Shown here piece after piece: positions 43,752-52,678 of a stretch of 64,000 nt of DNA. A program made the translations under genes and the position numbers. Each line of letters begins with the position of its first letter. Position 1 is the stretch's first letter. Under the pieces are notes generated by a model. That model saw nothing but the letters and a program-made list of their open reading frames with translations, made no database searches and was not told the DNA's origin. The stretch comes from Oceanobacillus sp. FSL K6-2867 (lineage in GTDB: Bacteria > Bacillota > Bacilli > Bacillales > Amphibacillaceae), in the NCBI RefSeq assembly GCF_037963145.1, contig NZ_CP150144.1:620001-684000 (forward strand), read 5' to 3'.

Positions 43752-44237
43752 ATGGGATGTGGGAAAAATAATGATTCTGGAAATTGTGTTGTAGATATCC
43801 TTAAAGACATTGTAGACGCACAAAATGATATCGTGGAAAATTGCTGTGACACGAGCTGTGATGAATCCATTAGCGATCTACTCGGTGAGAATGATAATGG
43901 TAATGGTTTAGATACAGTACCAATAATTTTATATTGTAAAGATGGCTGTAAACCATTTAAGGGATTTGGTGCTCTAAAAGAGAGAAGAAATAAAATCGGA
44001 CCAATTCTTGCTAGCTTTATTTTTAGAGTGAAAAAAGTCGACAAAGTTCATTGTGCTGTCCTTGAACTTCTGCTAAAAGACGGTGAAAATACTGGATGTG
44101 AACATTTGAAGTGTCCTACGGATCAAAGCACAGATAAACTTCGCGCAACAGGTATTTGTATAACAGTTGACCTAGATTGCTTCTGCCATGTAACTTGTCT
44201 TCCAGCAATCGATGCATTCAATCGAGACTTTCACTAA
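43752..44237 (+). CDS. cotZ: Spore coat protein of the CotY/CotZ family
   Basis: This cysteine-rich outer coat or crust protein (161 aa, 14 or so cysteines) starts MGCGKNNDSGNCVVDILKDI. It contains ENCCDTSCDESISDLLG, YCKDGCKPFKGFGAL, HLKCPTDQSTDKLRATG and CITVDLDCFCHVTCLPAID, which are the family blocks. The start is ATG 43752, preceded by GAGAGGAG; the longer frame from 43734 is unlikely. It self-assembles through disulfides in the mother cell. Convergent with cotO, sharing a terminator. Confidence 0.92.
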   Translation: MGCGKNNDSGNCVVDILKDIVDAQNDIVENCCDTSCDESISDLLGENDNGNGLDTVPIILYCKDGCKPFKGFGALKERRNKIGPILASFIFRVKKVDKVHCAVLELLLKDGENTGCEHLKCPTDQSTDKLRATGICITVDLDCFCHVTCLPAIDAFNRDFH

Positions 44238-44242
44238 TATTG

Positions 44243-44286
44243 CAAAAACACCATTTAGGGGGAATACCCTCTAAATGGTGTTTTTC
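44243..44286. terminator. Bidirectional terminator between cotZ and cotO
   Basis: AAAAACACCATTTAGGG pairs with CCCTCTAAATGGTGTTTTT, with T-tracts on both strands. Confidence 0.92.
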
Positions 44287-44287
44287 T

Positions 44288-44785
44288 TTAAAATCCAAGT
44301 ATTTGCACTTCTGTAATTTCATCAATCGCTATTTGTACTGGTGCAGATCGATTTCCAGTTTTGAATACGACTCCTTCTTCTTGCTTTCCAAGCATAATGC
44401 CGCGATATGTTTTCCCCTTTGTTCTTATTTCACATCTAACCTGTGGAGCAAACTTTGGTCGGTTTAGAAAATAATCGATACGTTCCTGAATATCCATTTC
44501 CTTAAAATGTTTACGTCGCTCTCTTGAAGCTACATGTTGCTGCTCTTCATTATTTTGACTGCTTTCCATTTTTTTCTCTTCGTTTTCATCTGAAGCTTCC
44601 CCTTGACGGAACGCATGGTGTCTGCGATTAGTTCTCTTTGGCATATGCATTGCTTCTGGACTGCTTTGGTCTTGTTTCGCTTTCATTTGCCCCATATAAT
44701 TATGCTGCATTGGTGCCTTTGTCGACCCAATATCGGGTTGATGAATATATAGCAATGGCTCATTCGCAAACTTTTTTTCACTCAT
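44288..44785 (-). CDS. cotO: Spore coat protein CotO
   Basis: The protein (165 aa) has an N-terminal segment with EPLLYIHQPDIGSTKAPMQ, a low-complexity charged middle rich in Gln, Glu and Arg, and a conserved C-terminal domain (MDIQERIDYFLNRP, VRCEIRTKGKTYRGIMLGKQ, IDEITEVQIL). This matches CotO/YjbX. It is needed for late assembly of the coat and crust. AAGGGGAG precedes the ATG. It faces cotZ, as in the coat cluster of Bacillus. Confidence 0.85.
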   Translation of the reverse strand: MSEKKFANEPLLYIHQPDIGSTKAPMQHNYMGQMKAKQDQSSPEAMHMPKRTNRRHHAFRQGEASDENEEKKMESSQNNEEQQHVASRERRKHFKEMDIQERIDYFLNRPKFAPQVRCEIRTKGKTYRGIMLGKQEEGVVFKTGNRSAPVQIAIDEITEVQILGF

Positions 44786-44815
44786 GTATAATCTCCCCTT
44801 CTTATTTCCTCAACC

Positions 44816-44846
44816 CATTATATGAACCCAAGAAATGAAATGTGTT
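44816..44846 (-). promoter_or_regulatory. Sigma-K-like promoter of cotO
   Basis: On the minus strand CATATAATG is one base from the sigma-K -10 consensus, with AC 17 bases upstream (at 44842-44843). Confidence 0.5.
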
Positions 44847-44870
44847 GCCCACCCAGACAAGGCCACATAT

Positions 44871-44906
44871 AAAAACAGCTCCTTCCAAACGGAAGAAGCT
44901 GTTTTA
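44871..44906 (-). terminator. Terminator of mgtE
   Basis: On the minus strand AAAACAGCTTCTTCC pairs with GGAAGGAGCTGTTTT around GTTT, then TATATG. Confidence 0.85.
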
Positions 44907-44910
44907 GCAA

Positions 44911-46296
44911 TTAGATTAAATATCTCATAAACGTCGTTGCCATTCCAAAGTATATTAGAATTGAAATAATATCATTAATTGTTGTAATAAAGGGACCTGA
45001 AGCTACTGCTGGGTCGATATTAAATTTATGCATGAGCATCGGTATCAATGAGCCTGCAAGTGTTGCAACCAGTAATGAAGCTAGAATGGAAACACCAACG
45101 AGCAGACCTAGGAAAAGATTTCCTTGCCATAGATAAATAACTATCGCTATTAAAATACCACATACAGTTCCCGTAATTAATCCAGTAACCGCCTCACGTA
45201 AAATTAATTTCATCTTACCTTCTTTATCATAATCACCAGTAGCAATCCCTCTTACTGCCACTGCAAGTGCTTGCGTTCCAGTATTTCCTGCCATTCCAGC
45301 AATTAATGGTATAAAGATGGCTAGAACTGCTACTTGATTTAGTGTTTCCTCAAACCTGCCAATCAAGCTAGCTGTAAAAAGACCTAAAAATAGTAAAATG
45401 ACAAGCCATGGCAAGCGTCGTTTAGCTGATGTCAATGCGGTATCATCTCGTTTATCGGTGTCAGACATCGCAGCAAGACGGGAATAGTCTTCGCTCGCTT
45501 CCTCTTCCATAACATCCAGAATATCATCGACAGTAATGATTCCTAATAAATGATATTGAAAGTCAACAACTGGCAACGCAAGAAAATCATAATCTCTAAA
45601 CATTTGCGCTACTTCTTCCTGGTCTTTCGCAACAGAAACTGCAACGACACTCCCACTCATAATTTCCTCAATTCGGGTATCTTCATCTGCGATAATCAAG
45701 TCACGAATAGAAAGAACACCAACTAAGCGTTTCGCATCATCGAGAACGAATAAATAATAAATCGTTTCTGCATCCGGCGCTTCCTTTTTTAAAAGCTGCA
45801 TTGTTTCTTTTACTGTTTCATTTTGATAGATAGCGACATACTCTGTCGTCATAATACTACCAGCAGTTTTTTCTTCATAATGCAGCAATTGTTTTATTTC
45901 TTCTGCTGCATCTTTTTCCATTATGGTTAGAAAACTAGCGACTTCTTCCTTATCTAATTCATTCAACACATCGACCGCATCATCCGCAGGCATTTTCGAG
46001 AATACCATTGCAGCATAGCGGGGATCCATCTCAATAAAAAAATCTGTTACATCTTCCAGTTCTATATTGATCATGATTTCAGCAATTTCTTCAGGTGATA
46101 AGTAAGAATATATATTCATTCGATTCGGTTTATCTTGCTCCTGGAAAAAAATAGCTCGATCATATGGATGCATATCAAGAAATTTCGTTCGAAAACCTTC
46201 CATTTTTTCCTCTAGCAAGAGGTTTTGTACTTCCTCAAATCGTTCTCTCACTTTTTCCTCATATCGTTCCTCATGCCTATCCTGTTTCACGCTCAT
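44911..46296 (-). CDS. mgtE: Magnesium transporter MgtE
   Basis: MgtE (461 aa) is a dimeric Mg2+ channel gated by cytoplasmic Mg2+. The N-domain (YLSPEEIAEIMINIELEDV, MDPRYAAMVFSKMPADDAVD) is followed by two CBS domains (TAGSIMTTEYVAIYQNETV and IMSGSVVAVSVAKDQEEVA). Five C-terminal spans follow, with AGMAGNTGTQALAVAVRGIA and the pore motif region GPFITTINDIISILIYFG. The start is ATG 46296 with GGAAGTGG upstream; an ATG at 46332 is less likely. No Mg2+-sensing M-box leader was found upstream. Confidence 0.93.
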   Translation of the reverse strand: MSVKQDRHEERYEEKVRERFEEVQNLLLEEKMEGFRTKFLDMHPYDRAIFFQEQDKPNRMNIYSYLSPEEIAEIMINIELEDVTDFFIEMDPRYAAMVFSKMPADDAVDVLNELDKEEVASFLTIMEKDAAEEIKQLLHYEEKTAGSIMTTEYVAIYQNETVKETMQLLKKEAPDAETIYYLFVLDDAKRLVGVLSIRDLIIADEDTRIEEIMSGSVVAVSVAKDQEEVAQMFRDYDFLALPVVDFQYHLLGIITVDDILDVMEEEASEDYSRLAAMSDTDKRDDTALTSAKRRLPWLVILLFLGLFTASLIGRFEETLNQVAVLAIFIPLIAGMAGNTGTQALAVAVRGIATGDYDKEGKMKLILREAVTGLITGTVCGILIAIVIYLWQGNLFLGLLVGVSILASLLVATLAGSLIPMLMHKFNIDPAVASGPFITTINDIISILIYFGMATTFMRYLI

Positions 46297-46533
46297 CTTA
46301 CCACTTCCTTTCCCAAACGCAGCGACAATCATTCTTATATTAATTCCCTAGATGGAGATAAATAAAACAATGCCACTTCTTTTATATTCAAATTAATACG
46401 AATGTGATGTAAGGGGGATATCAGCAACCTATTGCTGATATTACATCTATATTTACTTATGCTAAATGCACACTGTGCTATTATATGAAGCAAGACTGAA
46501 ATAATCTCACTTTTTTAGATTGGAGTGTTACCC

Positions 46534-47271
46534 TTGAAAATTGATATTATCGGCGATATCCATGGCTGCTTCGATGAATTGCAATCCTTATTCAAAGCAT
46601 TGGATTACGAGCAAAAAGGAGATATCTTTGTCCATCAAAATAATCGAATACCAGTATTTCTGGGAGATATCACCGACCGCGGCCCTAACTCTATAGCAGT
46701 TATCGAACTTGTATATCAGATGGTTGCAAATCATAAAAAAGCACTTTATGTTCCAGGAAATCATTGCAATAAGCTATATCGTTATTTCCTAGGCAATAAT
46801 GTCCAGCAAAAACATGGTTTAGAAACAACAGTCGCTGAATATGAAGCTCTCCCTGCAAGGGAACAGAAATTTGTCCAAAAGCAATTTCTCACACTTTATG
46901 AGCAGGCGCCTCTTTATTTGCAGTTGCCAGAACTGAACGTTATTATCGCTCATGCAGGGATAAAAGAAAACCTGATTGGCCGTACCGATAAAAAGGCCAA
47001 AACCTTCGTATTGTATGGCGATATTAGTGGTGAGTTTGACAGCAGCGGACGACCGATTCGCAGGGACTGGGCAAAACACTACCACGGGAAAGTTTGGATT
47101 GTTTATGGACATACACCAGTAATGGAGCCGCGTATCCTAAATAAAACAATAAATATTGACACTGGATGTGTATTCGGCAACCAATTAACAGCGTTTCGTT
47201 TGCCTGAGGAAAAAATCATATCTGTTCCATCCCAGCAACCACTGTTGGAAGAAAAGTTCACCTACTTCTGA
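46534..47271 (+). CDS. prpE: PrpE-type bis(5'-nucleosyl)-tetraphosphatase / protein phosphatase
   Basis: This calcineurin-like phosphoesterase (245 aa) shows the PPP-family metal motifs in order: GDIHGCFDEL, GDITDRGPNS, GNHCNKL, IAHAGI and VYGHTPV. Bacillus PrpE hydrolyses diadenosine polyphosphates and affects germination. The start is TTG 46534, eight bases after GGAG. It ends by overlapping the convergent rluD gene by ten bases. The synteny with rluD and nadK matches B. subtilis. Confidence 0.92.
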   Translation: MKIDIIGDIHGCFDELQSLFKALDYEQKGDIFVHQNNRIPVFLGDITDRGPNSIAVIELVYQMVANHKKALYVPGNHCNKLYRYFLGNNVQQKHGLETTVAEYEALPAREQKFVQKQFLTLYEQAPLYLQLPELNVIIAHAGIKENLIGRTDKKAKTFVLYGDISGEFDSSGRPIRRDWAKHYHGKVWIVYGHTPVMEPRILNKTINIDTGCVFGNQLTAFRLPEEKIISVPSQQPLLEEKFTYF

Positions 47272-48152
47272 TGGTGGTGCTGTTCTAATAGTTTTTTCAT
47301 ATCTTCAGGTAGCATCGATTGGATTGTTATGTTTTCTTTCGTAATTGGGTGTTCAAACGAAAGCTCATAACAATGCAATGCCTGTCTATTGATACTTTGT
47401 AAAGATCCACCATATAAATCATCTCCCACTAATGGATGACCACAGTGGGAGAAATGAACACGAATTTGATGAGTTCTGCCCGTCTCCAGCTCTATCTCAA
47501 CCATCGTATTTTTTCCAACTTCAGATCTTTTTTTATAGTGCGTTATTGCCTGTTTTCCACTTTCATGAACCATGCGTTCAATAATAGAACCTGCTTTGCG
47601 CGCTATTGGGGCATCAATGGTTCCTGCATCTGCCGCTAAATGCCCTTCCACAAACGCAATATATGTACGTTTCACCTGATTCAACTGCTGCTGTTTCGAC
47701 AGTAATGAGTGGCTGTATCTATCCTTTGCAACTAACACGAGACCAGATGTGTCACGATCCAATCGCGTTACAACATGTACAGTAAACCTGCAATCATTTC
47801 GCGTGTAATAACCAATTATCCCATTTGCCATTGTACCTATTGGATGGTTCTTGGAAGGCATCGTTGCCATTCCCGCGGGTTTATCAATAACAATCACAGC
47901 TTCGTCTTCATAAGCAATATTTAGATTTATATTTTCAGGCTGCAGACTATCGCTTACCTTTTCAGCAGGAAAACGAATTTCTAACACATCCCCCTCGACC
48001 AAAATATAGCGAACACTCCTTTCCATGTCATTTACAAGGAGTTTTCCTTCCTGCTTTATTGCAATAAGTATTCTCCTTGAAAAACCATGAACAGCTTGCA
48101 AATAATCACGGATGGTTAATCCAGCGTGATTTTTCTCGATTACCCAATTCAT
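47262..48152 (-). CDS. yjbO: RluA/RluD-family pseudouridine synthase
   Basis: The 296-aa protein has an N-terminal S4-like RNA-binding segment (TIRDYLQAVHGFSRRILIAI) and a catalytic domain with VVTRLDRDTSGLVLVAKDRY, where RLDRxTSG holds the catalytic Asp. HQIRVHFSHCGHPLVGDDLY is also present. It isomerises uridine to pseudouridine in RNA, probably rRNA or tRNA; the exact site is unknown. It follows nadK by 15 bases and is probably co-transcribed with it. Confidence 0.92.
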   Translation of the reverse strand: MNWVIEKNHAGLTIRDYLQAVHGFSRRILIAIKQEGKLLVNDMERSVRYILVEGDVLEIRFPAEKVSDSLQPENINLNIAYEDEAVIVIDKPAGMATMPSKNHPIGTMANGIIGYYTRNDCRFTVHVVTRLDRDTSGLVLVAKDRYSHSLLSKQQQLNQVKRTYIAFVEGHLAADAGTIDAPIARKAGSIIERMVHESGKQAITHYKKRSEVGKNTMVEIELETGRTHQIRVHFSHCGHPLVGDDLYGGSLQSINRQALHCYELSFEHPITKENITIQSMLPEDMKKLLEQHHHQK

Positions 48153-48167
48153 TTTGCTAAAGCCTCA

Positions 48168-48977
48168 CTATCTATTATCTTCATCCGCAACAAAGGAGTC
48201 ACGGACCCTGTTCCAAAACGGAAATTGTTTAAAACGCGCAAATCGAATACGCTCATTTGCCACACGGCATTGGATTGATTTCACATTTGTGTATGTTTTA
48301 ATAAAATGATCGATTTGAATAAGAAAGCTGCTGTCTACCATAGGCTTTAAGAAACACGTATGATGCTTTGGCAGCACTAATGGTGATCCGATTGTTCGAA
48401 ACACACGGTTATTGATCGACGCATTTTCCGTTATTTGTATTGCTTCAAGGGACGGATGTAAAATTGCCCCGCCAAGCGCCTTATTATATGCCGTACTTCC
48501 AGAAGGAGTAGATATACAAATACCATCTCCGCGGAAGGTTTCAAAATGCTCCCCCTTAATTTCCACATCAAAAACAACTGAAGAACCGTCAGCAGTCTTA
48601 ATCATTGCTTCATTCAATGCCAAAAAACGATCCTCCTTGTCTCCTGTTTTCCCGCGAATAATTACTTCAAGCAATGGATACTCTACAGTTTGAAACGGTG
48701 TTTTGGCAATTTCAATAATTAGCTTTTCAATTTCAGAAGGAACCCAATCTGTATAAAATCCCAAATGACCGGTATGCACCCCAATAAATGCAGTTGTTTC
48801 AAGCCGATGATTATACCGATGGAAAGCCTCCAGAAATGTTCCATCTCCCCCAACCGATATAACAAGATCCGGCTCAACTTTATCATATACTAAATCAAAG
48901 TCCGACAAGTACTGCTTCATCGTTGCTTTCATCTTATTGGAACGTTCATCACCTTTTGAAACAATTTTAAACTTCAT
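48168..48977 (-). CDS. nadK: NAD kinase
   Basis: NAD kinase (269 aa) phosphorylates NAD to NADP. The motif [20 protein letters not shown] contains GGDGT for nucleotide binding, and the NE/D-type region [14 protein letters not shown] follows. The glycine-rich [21 protein letters not shown] is also conserved. In the usual Firmicute order it lies between relQ and the pseudouridine synthase, although here 374 bases of non-coding DNA separate it from relQ. This corresponds to ppnK/yjbN of B. subtilis. Confidence 0.95.
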   Translation of the reverse strand: MKFKIVSKGDERSNKMKATMKQYLSDFDLVYDKVEPDLVISVGGDGTFLEAFHRYNHRLETTAFIGVHTGHLGFYTDWVPSEIEKLIIEIAKTPFQTVEYPLLEVIIRGKTGDKEDRFLALNEAMIKTADGSSVVFDVEIKGEHFETFRGDGICISTPSGSTAYNKALGGAILHPSLEAIQITENASINNRVFRTIGSPLVLPKHHTCFLKPMVDSSFLIQIDHFIKTYTNVKSIQCRVANERIRFARFKQFPFWNRVRDSFVADEDNR

Positions 48978-49351
48978 CCATTCTCTCCCCTTATTTCTTA
49001 TATTACGAGCTCTTTCATACTGATAGCATCATTCCAGTGAGACTTTTCTCATCTCATGACAGTCTATAGAAAACCTGCGACTGCCAAGACATAAAACCTG
49101 GTTGGACTTATACTCTTATGGTGAAGGCGAGCGGGTATCGACTTCATGTAAAAGCGATAAAAAAGCCTAAGCCATATCCCTAAATGGAGCATGTTTCCTT
49201 TTAGATGACTTTCTCCCTTAACGGCGAAAGTTATAAAGCAGCTTACACTTTTGAGTGAATCTCCTGCGTAAGAATATTCGACATGTCGAAGCACCCACAG
49301 TTCGGAGCACAGTCTGTACATTGTTAACCGGACTCCCTGAGCTTTTGCGCT
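48978..49351. other. Non-coding GC-richer island between nadK and relQ
   Basis: The stretch 49060-49325 has a visibly higher GC content than its surroundings and no credible gene. A minus-strand frame of 85 codons spans it, but it has no ribosome binding site and no protein-like pattern. It contains the perfect palindrome TTCGACATGTCGAA (49277-49290) and several short complementary segments. It may be an inserted repeat or a structured RNA. Nothing of the kind is expected between these genes. Confidence 0.45.
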
Positions 49352-49960
49352 TTACTTGCGGTGGAATATTCGTTGTGCTTCCTGAATTTCGCTTTTTATC
49401 TTAGACATTTCTTCATCTAATTTAAATGCCGCTTCTGCCGCTCTCTGCAGCCTGGACTCTACCTCTTCTGGCAGTTTACCTTCATATTTATAATTTAAGG
49501 AATGCTCATTAGTTGCCCAAAAGTTCATTGCGAGCGTCCTTATTTGAATCTCTGCAAGGTGCAGCTTTGTACCATGAATTGTTTCAACTGGATATTCAAT
49601 AATCATATGATACGAGCGATAGCCACTCGTTTTCTTATTCGCGATATAATCTTTTTCTTCGACTATCGTAAAATCGGTTCTCGTATGAAGCATATCTACT
49701 ATTGTATAAATATCATCAACAAATTGACAAACAACGCGAACCCCAGCAATATCCTGAATTTCCGTATCGATTTTATCAAGCGATATTCCTCGCATTTCAG
49801 CCTTTTCCATAATACTATGTACTGGTTTTACACGACCTGTTACAAATTCAATTGGAGAATGGCTGGATTCAAGTTCAAATTGTGCACGCATACCCCTCAG
49901 TTTTACTTTTAGCTCTTCAACAATCTGTTTATATGGAGCAAGGATTACTTCCCATCTCAT
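49352..49960 (-). CDS. relQ: Small alarmone synthetase RelQ (YjbM, SasB)
   Basis: This single-domain (p)ppGpp synthetase (202 aa) has no hydrolase domain. The synthetase core is visible: SPIEFVTGRVKPVHSIMEKA, IQDIAGVRVVCQFVDDIYTI, KKTSGYRSYHMIIEYPV (the GYRSYH substrate motif), AEIQIRTLAMNFWATNEHSL and the C-terminal helix that forms the tetramer. The start is ATG 49960, eight bases after AAGGG. It helps adjust nucleotide metabolism under wall stress in relatives. It is divergent from yjbK. Confidence 0.94.
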   Translation of the reverse strand: MRWEVILAPYKQIVEELKVKLRGMRAQFELESSHSPIEFVTGRVKPVHSIMEKAEMRGISLDKIDTEIQDIAGVRVVCQFVDDIYTIVDMLHTRTDFTIVEEKDYIANKKTSGYRSYHMIIEYPVETIHGTKLHLAEIQIRTLAMNFWATNEHSLNYKYEGKLPEEVESRLQRAAEAAFKLDEEMSKIKSEIQEAQRIFHRK

Positions 49961-50182
49961 TGTTATCACCCTTACCGTTCATCAGGTTCATAACAGTCTT
50001 CAATATGCAAAATAGTATTTCGAATTGTCAGCATGACAATAATGTATTACCTGGCATTGTTTGAATAACTATTATTAATCAACCTTATTTTAACACATCA
50101 AACGAAAATGGCTAATCTTTGCATACATGTCCATCTTTCGCCATAATTAATAATAACCTATTTTCAAGTTGGGGGACAGATT

Positions 50183-50755
50183 ATGACACAAGAAATAGAA
50201 ATTGAATTTAAAAATTTATTAGAAAAGGAGGAGTATGATTATTTACTAAAAAACATTCCTTTTCCAACAGAAGGAAAACTGCAAATAAACCATTATTTTG
50301 AGACCTCAAACTTTTCGCTTAAAGAACAAGGATGCGCGCTTCGGATACGAGAAAAGCATGGGAAATATACGCTAACATTAAAGGAACCACATCCTGACGG
50401 CTTGCTTGAAACTCATGATTTATTAACAAAACAAGAAGCGCTGAGCTGGATTAACGGTACCATTATTCCGAAATACAACACATCCAAACAGCTATTGCAA
50501 AAAGATATTCAACTAGAAAAGCTAGTCTATTGCGGAAGTCTCTCTACATTGAGAAGAGAAGTTTCCGATCAAGGTGTGTTACTCGTACTTGATTACAGCA
50601 CGTATAATGATCAAGCAGATTACGAATTAGAAGTAGAGGCAAATTCACAAAAAGAAGGATTGCGTATATTTCATCAGCTGCTCGAAGAAAATAAGATCAA
50701 GGAACGCGCAACCCCGAATAAAATTGAACGTTTTTTCCACTCGCTGGAAAATTAA
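50183..50755 (+). CDS. yjbK: CYTH-domain triphosphate tunnel protein YjbK
   Basis: The CYTH/triphosphate tunnel fold is recognised by the N-terminal IEIEFKNLLEKEEYDYLL (ExExK), the strands CALRIREKHGKYTLTLKEP with RIRxxxxxxxLTxK, and DYELEVEANSQKEGLRIFHQ near the end. It is predicted to bind or hydrolyse inorganic or organic triphosphates with divalent cations. GTTGGGGGACAGATT precedes the ATG. Placement next to relQ is conserved in Bacillus, though a functional link is not shown. Confidence 0.88.
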   Translation: MTQEIEIEFKNLLEKEEYDYLLKNIPFPTEGKLQINHYFETSNFSLKEQGCALRIREKHGKYTLTLKEPHPDGLLETHDLLTKQEALSWINGTIIPKYNTSKQLLQKDIQLEKLVYCGSLSTLRREVSDQGVLLVLDYSTYNDQADYELEVEANSQKEGLRIFHQLLEENKIKERATPNKIERFFHSLEN

Positions 50756-50843
50756 TTAAGTAATAAGCTGGTCACAATCAGATTTGTTGCTCATTTTGCT
50801 TTCCGTTGCTACAATATATACAAACATCCAAGGAGATATTTTT

Positions 50844-51230
50844 ATGGAGCATATTGTACATGGAACGATTTACGATGCCATTGGCGGATTCGATACAATA
50901 GACAAACTAGTTAATGCCTTTTATAAACGTGTTGGAAAACATCCAAAACTTATACCAATATTTCCAGAAGACCTCACAGAAACTGCAAGAAAGCAGAGTC
51001 TTTTTTTAACGCAGTTTTTCGGAGGTCCAAGGCTTTATGAAGCAGAACGCGGCCATCCAATGATGCGAAGACGTCACTTGCCATTTGAAATTACTCCTTC
51101 CAGAAGAGATGCTTGGCTAGATTGTATGGCAGAAGCGTTAGACGAAGCAGGAATCGAGGAACCATACCGCACGGCTATATTTGAGAAATTGACCCTTACT
51201 GCAAACCACATGATGAACACGCCTGAATAA
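50844..51230 (+). CDS. yjbI: Truncated (2-on-2) hemoglobin YjbI
   Basis: This group II truncated hemoglobin (128 aa) has TIYDAIGGFDTIDKLVNAFY, FPEDLTETARKQSLFLTQFF and GGPRLYEAERGHPMMRRRHL, with the proximal-His region (HLPFEIT). The start is ATG 50844 with AAGGAGAT in front; an earlier ATG lies in leader sequence. It is followed 18 bases later by yjbH, so both are on one transcript. In B. subtilis the YjbI-YjbH pair is linked to disulfide stress and Spx control. Confidence 0.93.
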   Translation: MEHIVHGTIYDAIGGFDTIDKLVNAFYKRVGKHPKLIPIFPEDLTETARKQSLFLTQFFGGPRLYEAERGHPMMRRRHLPFEITPSRRDAWLDCMAEALDEAGIEEPYRTAIFEKLTLTANHMMNTPE

Positions 51231-51248
51231 GAGAAAGGAGAATTCGAT

Positions 51249-52142
51249 GTGAGTTGGAATCAAACTGAGCTTACAAGCTCAAATCATACAAACACATCGG
51301 CCAATTATAGCTATATTGATATTGTGCAAAAACCGATAGAGATTTTTGTATTTATTGATCCGCTTTGTGCGGAATGCTGGTCCTTAGAGCCTTATCTAAA
51401 AAAACTGTCTGTTGAATACGGACGTTTTTTCACTATACGCCAAATTGTAAGTGGCCAACTTAGAGCACTCAATACAGATTCATTTGATAAACCGAGAAAA
51501 TTAAAAGAAATATGGGAAAGAACTGCCAAACGTACTGGTATGAGCTGTGATGGAGATTTCTGGATCGAAAATCCAGTATCATATCCATGGATTGCATCAC
51601 TTGCAATTAAAGCTGCAGAGCTTCAAGGTAAAAAGGCAGGAATGTTGTTTCTGCGAAAGTTACAGGAGAATCTTTTCTTAAAAAAGCAGAATATTTCAGA
51701 TGAAGACGTGCTGCTTCAATGTGCGAAAGAAGCTAAGCTAGACGTTGAAGAATTTGAAAGAGACCTATTCTCGTCCTCTGCCAAAAAAGCATACCAATGT
51801 GATTTAAAGCTAACGCGCGAAATGGAAGTAGACTATATCCCAACCATTGTATTCTTTAATCAGGTTGCCGAAGAGGAAGGCATTAAGATTTCAGGCCTTT
51901 ATCCATATGAAATTTATGAGCTTGTATTGAAAGAAATACTGCAGAGAACACCGATCCCTTCCGTAAAGCCGCCTTTAGAAACCTTTTTACAATATTACGA
52001 GGTAGTTGGTACCAAAGAGATTTCAGTGGTTTATGATTGGTCACTTGCAAAGACGGAAAAGGAAATGAAGAAGCTGCAATTCCAGCAAGTGGTCGAAAAA
52101 ATTCCAGCAAAATATGGATCCTTTTGGAAATATAATTTTTAG
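51249..52142 (+). CDS. yjbH: YjbH, ClpXP adaptor for Spx degradation
   Basis: YjbH (297 aa) is a DsbA-like fold protein that delivers Spx to ClpXP. The signature is [20 protein letters not shown] near residues 35-54, with a CxxC-like CAEC. A helical domain and a C-terminal thioredoxin-like part ([20 protein letters not shown]) follow. The start is GTG, eight bases after AAAGGAG. Spx is encoded at 59230 in the same window, so the whole Spx turnover switch is local. Confidence 0.93.
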   Translation: MSWNQTELTSSNHTNTSANYSYIDIVQKPIEIFVFIDPLCAECWSLEPYLKKLSVEYGRFFTIRQIVSGQLRALNTDSFDKPRKLKEIWERTAKRTGMSCDGDFWIENPVSYPWIASLAIKAAELQGKKAGMLFLRKLQENLFLKKQNISDEDVLLQCAKEAKLDVEEFERDLFSSSAKKAYQCDLKLTREMEVDYIPTIVFFNQVAEEEGIKISGLYPYEIYELVLKEILQRTPIPSVKPPLETFLQYYEVVGTKEISVVYDWSLAKTEKEMKKLQFQQVVEKIPAKYGSFWKYNF

Positions 52143-52148
52143 TTTTTC

Positions 52149-52178
52149 AGCCTTACAATAATGAGGCTTTTTTTTTGC
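52149..52178 (+). terminator. Terminator of the yjbK-yjbI-yjbH region
   Basis: AGCCTtacaataatgAGGCT is followed by eight or more T bases. Confidence 0.85.
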
Positions 52179-52202
52179 CTTCAAAATGAAGACAAAAAAA
52201 TA

Positions 52203-52240
52203 AAGGATATACGGGGCAGCGTATATCCTTATTCCTACTT
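52203..52240 (-). terminator. Hairpin with minus-strand T-tract
   Basis: AAGGATATAC and GTATATCCTT pair perfectly around an eight-base loop. On the minus strand TATTTTTTTTG follows, so it could stop transcripts running in from pepF. Confidence 0.65.
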
Positions 52241-52448
52241 TGTATTTATACAAAGGGGGATGGGAGAAAGTTTCATGATCAAACAAAAGGGGTATTTGTT
52301 TGTACTTAACTTACAATCTTATAATAACAAGAAGTAAATTGATTTTCAACCTATATGTGCACATATTCACAAAATGTTCACTTCTATACAAGTTGTAATT
52401 ATCATATAGTGTAATGAGCCGATTGAAGATGCTACTGGAGGGATTGAG

Positions 52449-52640
52449 ATGCGCAGGTCTTATCGTTTTTATCGGTTTTATCCTGTTCTATTTATCGCAT
52501 TAACAGTTTTTGCCTTTTTCTTAAATCTATTAGGCTTAATGAAGCTCATTCCGCTTTTTGTTACATTGCCGCTATTTTTCTTATCCATCTACTTAACACT
52601 TCATTCTTTAACACAGCGGGATGTCCGAAGGTATAGATAG
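52449..52640 (+). CDS. Small two-span membrane protein at the yizD position (63 aa)
   Basis: It consists of a basic start (MRRSYRFYRFY), two membrane spans (PVLFIALTVFAFFLNLLGL and IPLFVTLPLFFLSIYLTL) and a charged tail (TQRDVRRYR). TACTGGAGGG precedes the ATG. It sits between yjbH and pepF, where B. subtilis has yizD, but I cannot confirm homology from memory. Function unknown. A terminator overlaps its stop codon. Confidence 0.7.
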   Translation: MRRSYRFYRFYPVLFIALTVFAFFLNLLGLMKLIPLFVTLPLFFLSIYLTLHSLTQRDVRRYR

Positions 52641-52669
52641 AGGGAACCAGATGGTTCCCTCTTATTTTT
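52640..52669 (+). terminator. Terminator of the small membrane protein gene
   Basis: GAGGGAACC pairs with GGTTCCCTC around AGAT, then TTATTTTTA. Confidence 0.85.
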
Positions 52670-52678
52670 AATGGTGAC

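Noticed and set aside
46297..46500. Magnesium-sensing M-box upstream of mgtE
   Set aside because: The region is short and AT-rich and shows none of the conserved M-box segments.
49064..49321. 85-codon minus-strand frame in the nadK-relQ gap as a real gene
   Set aside because: No ribosome binding site and an odd amino-acid make-up; the region is better treated as a non-coding island.
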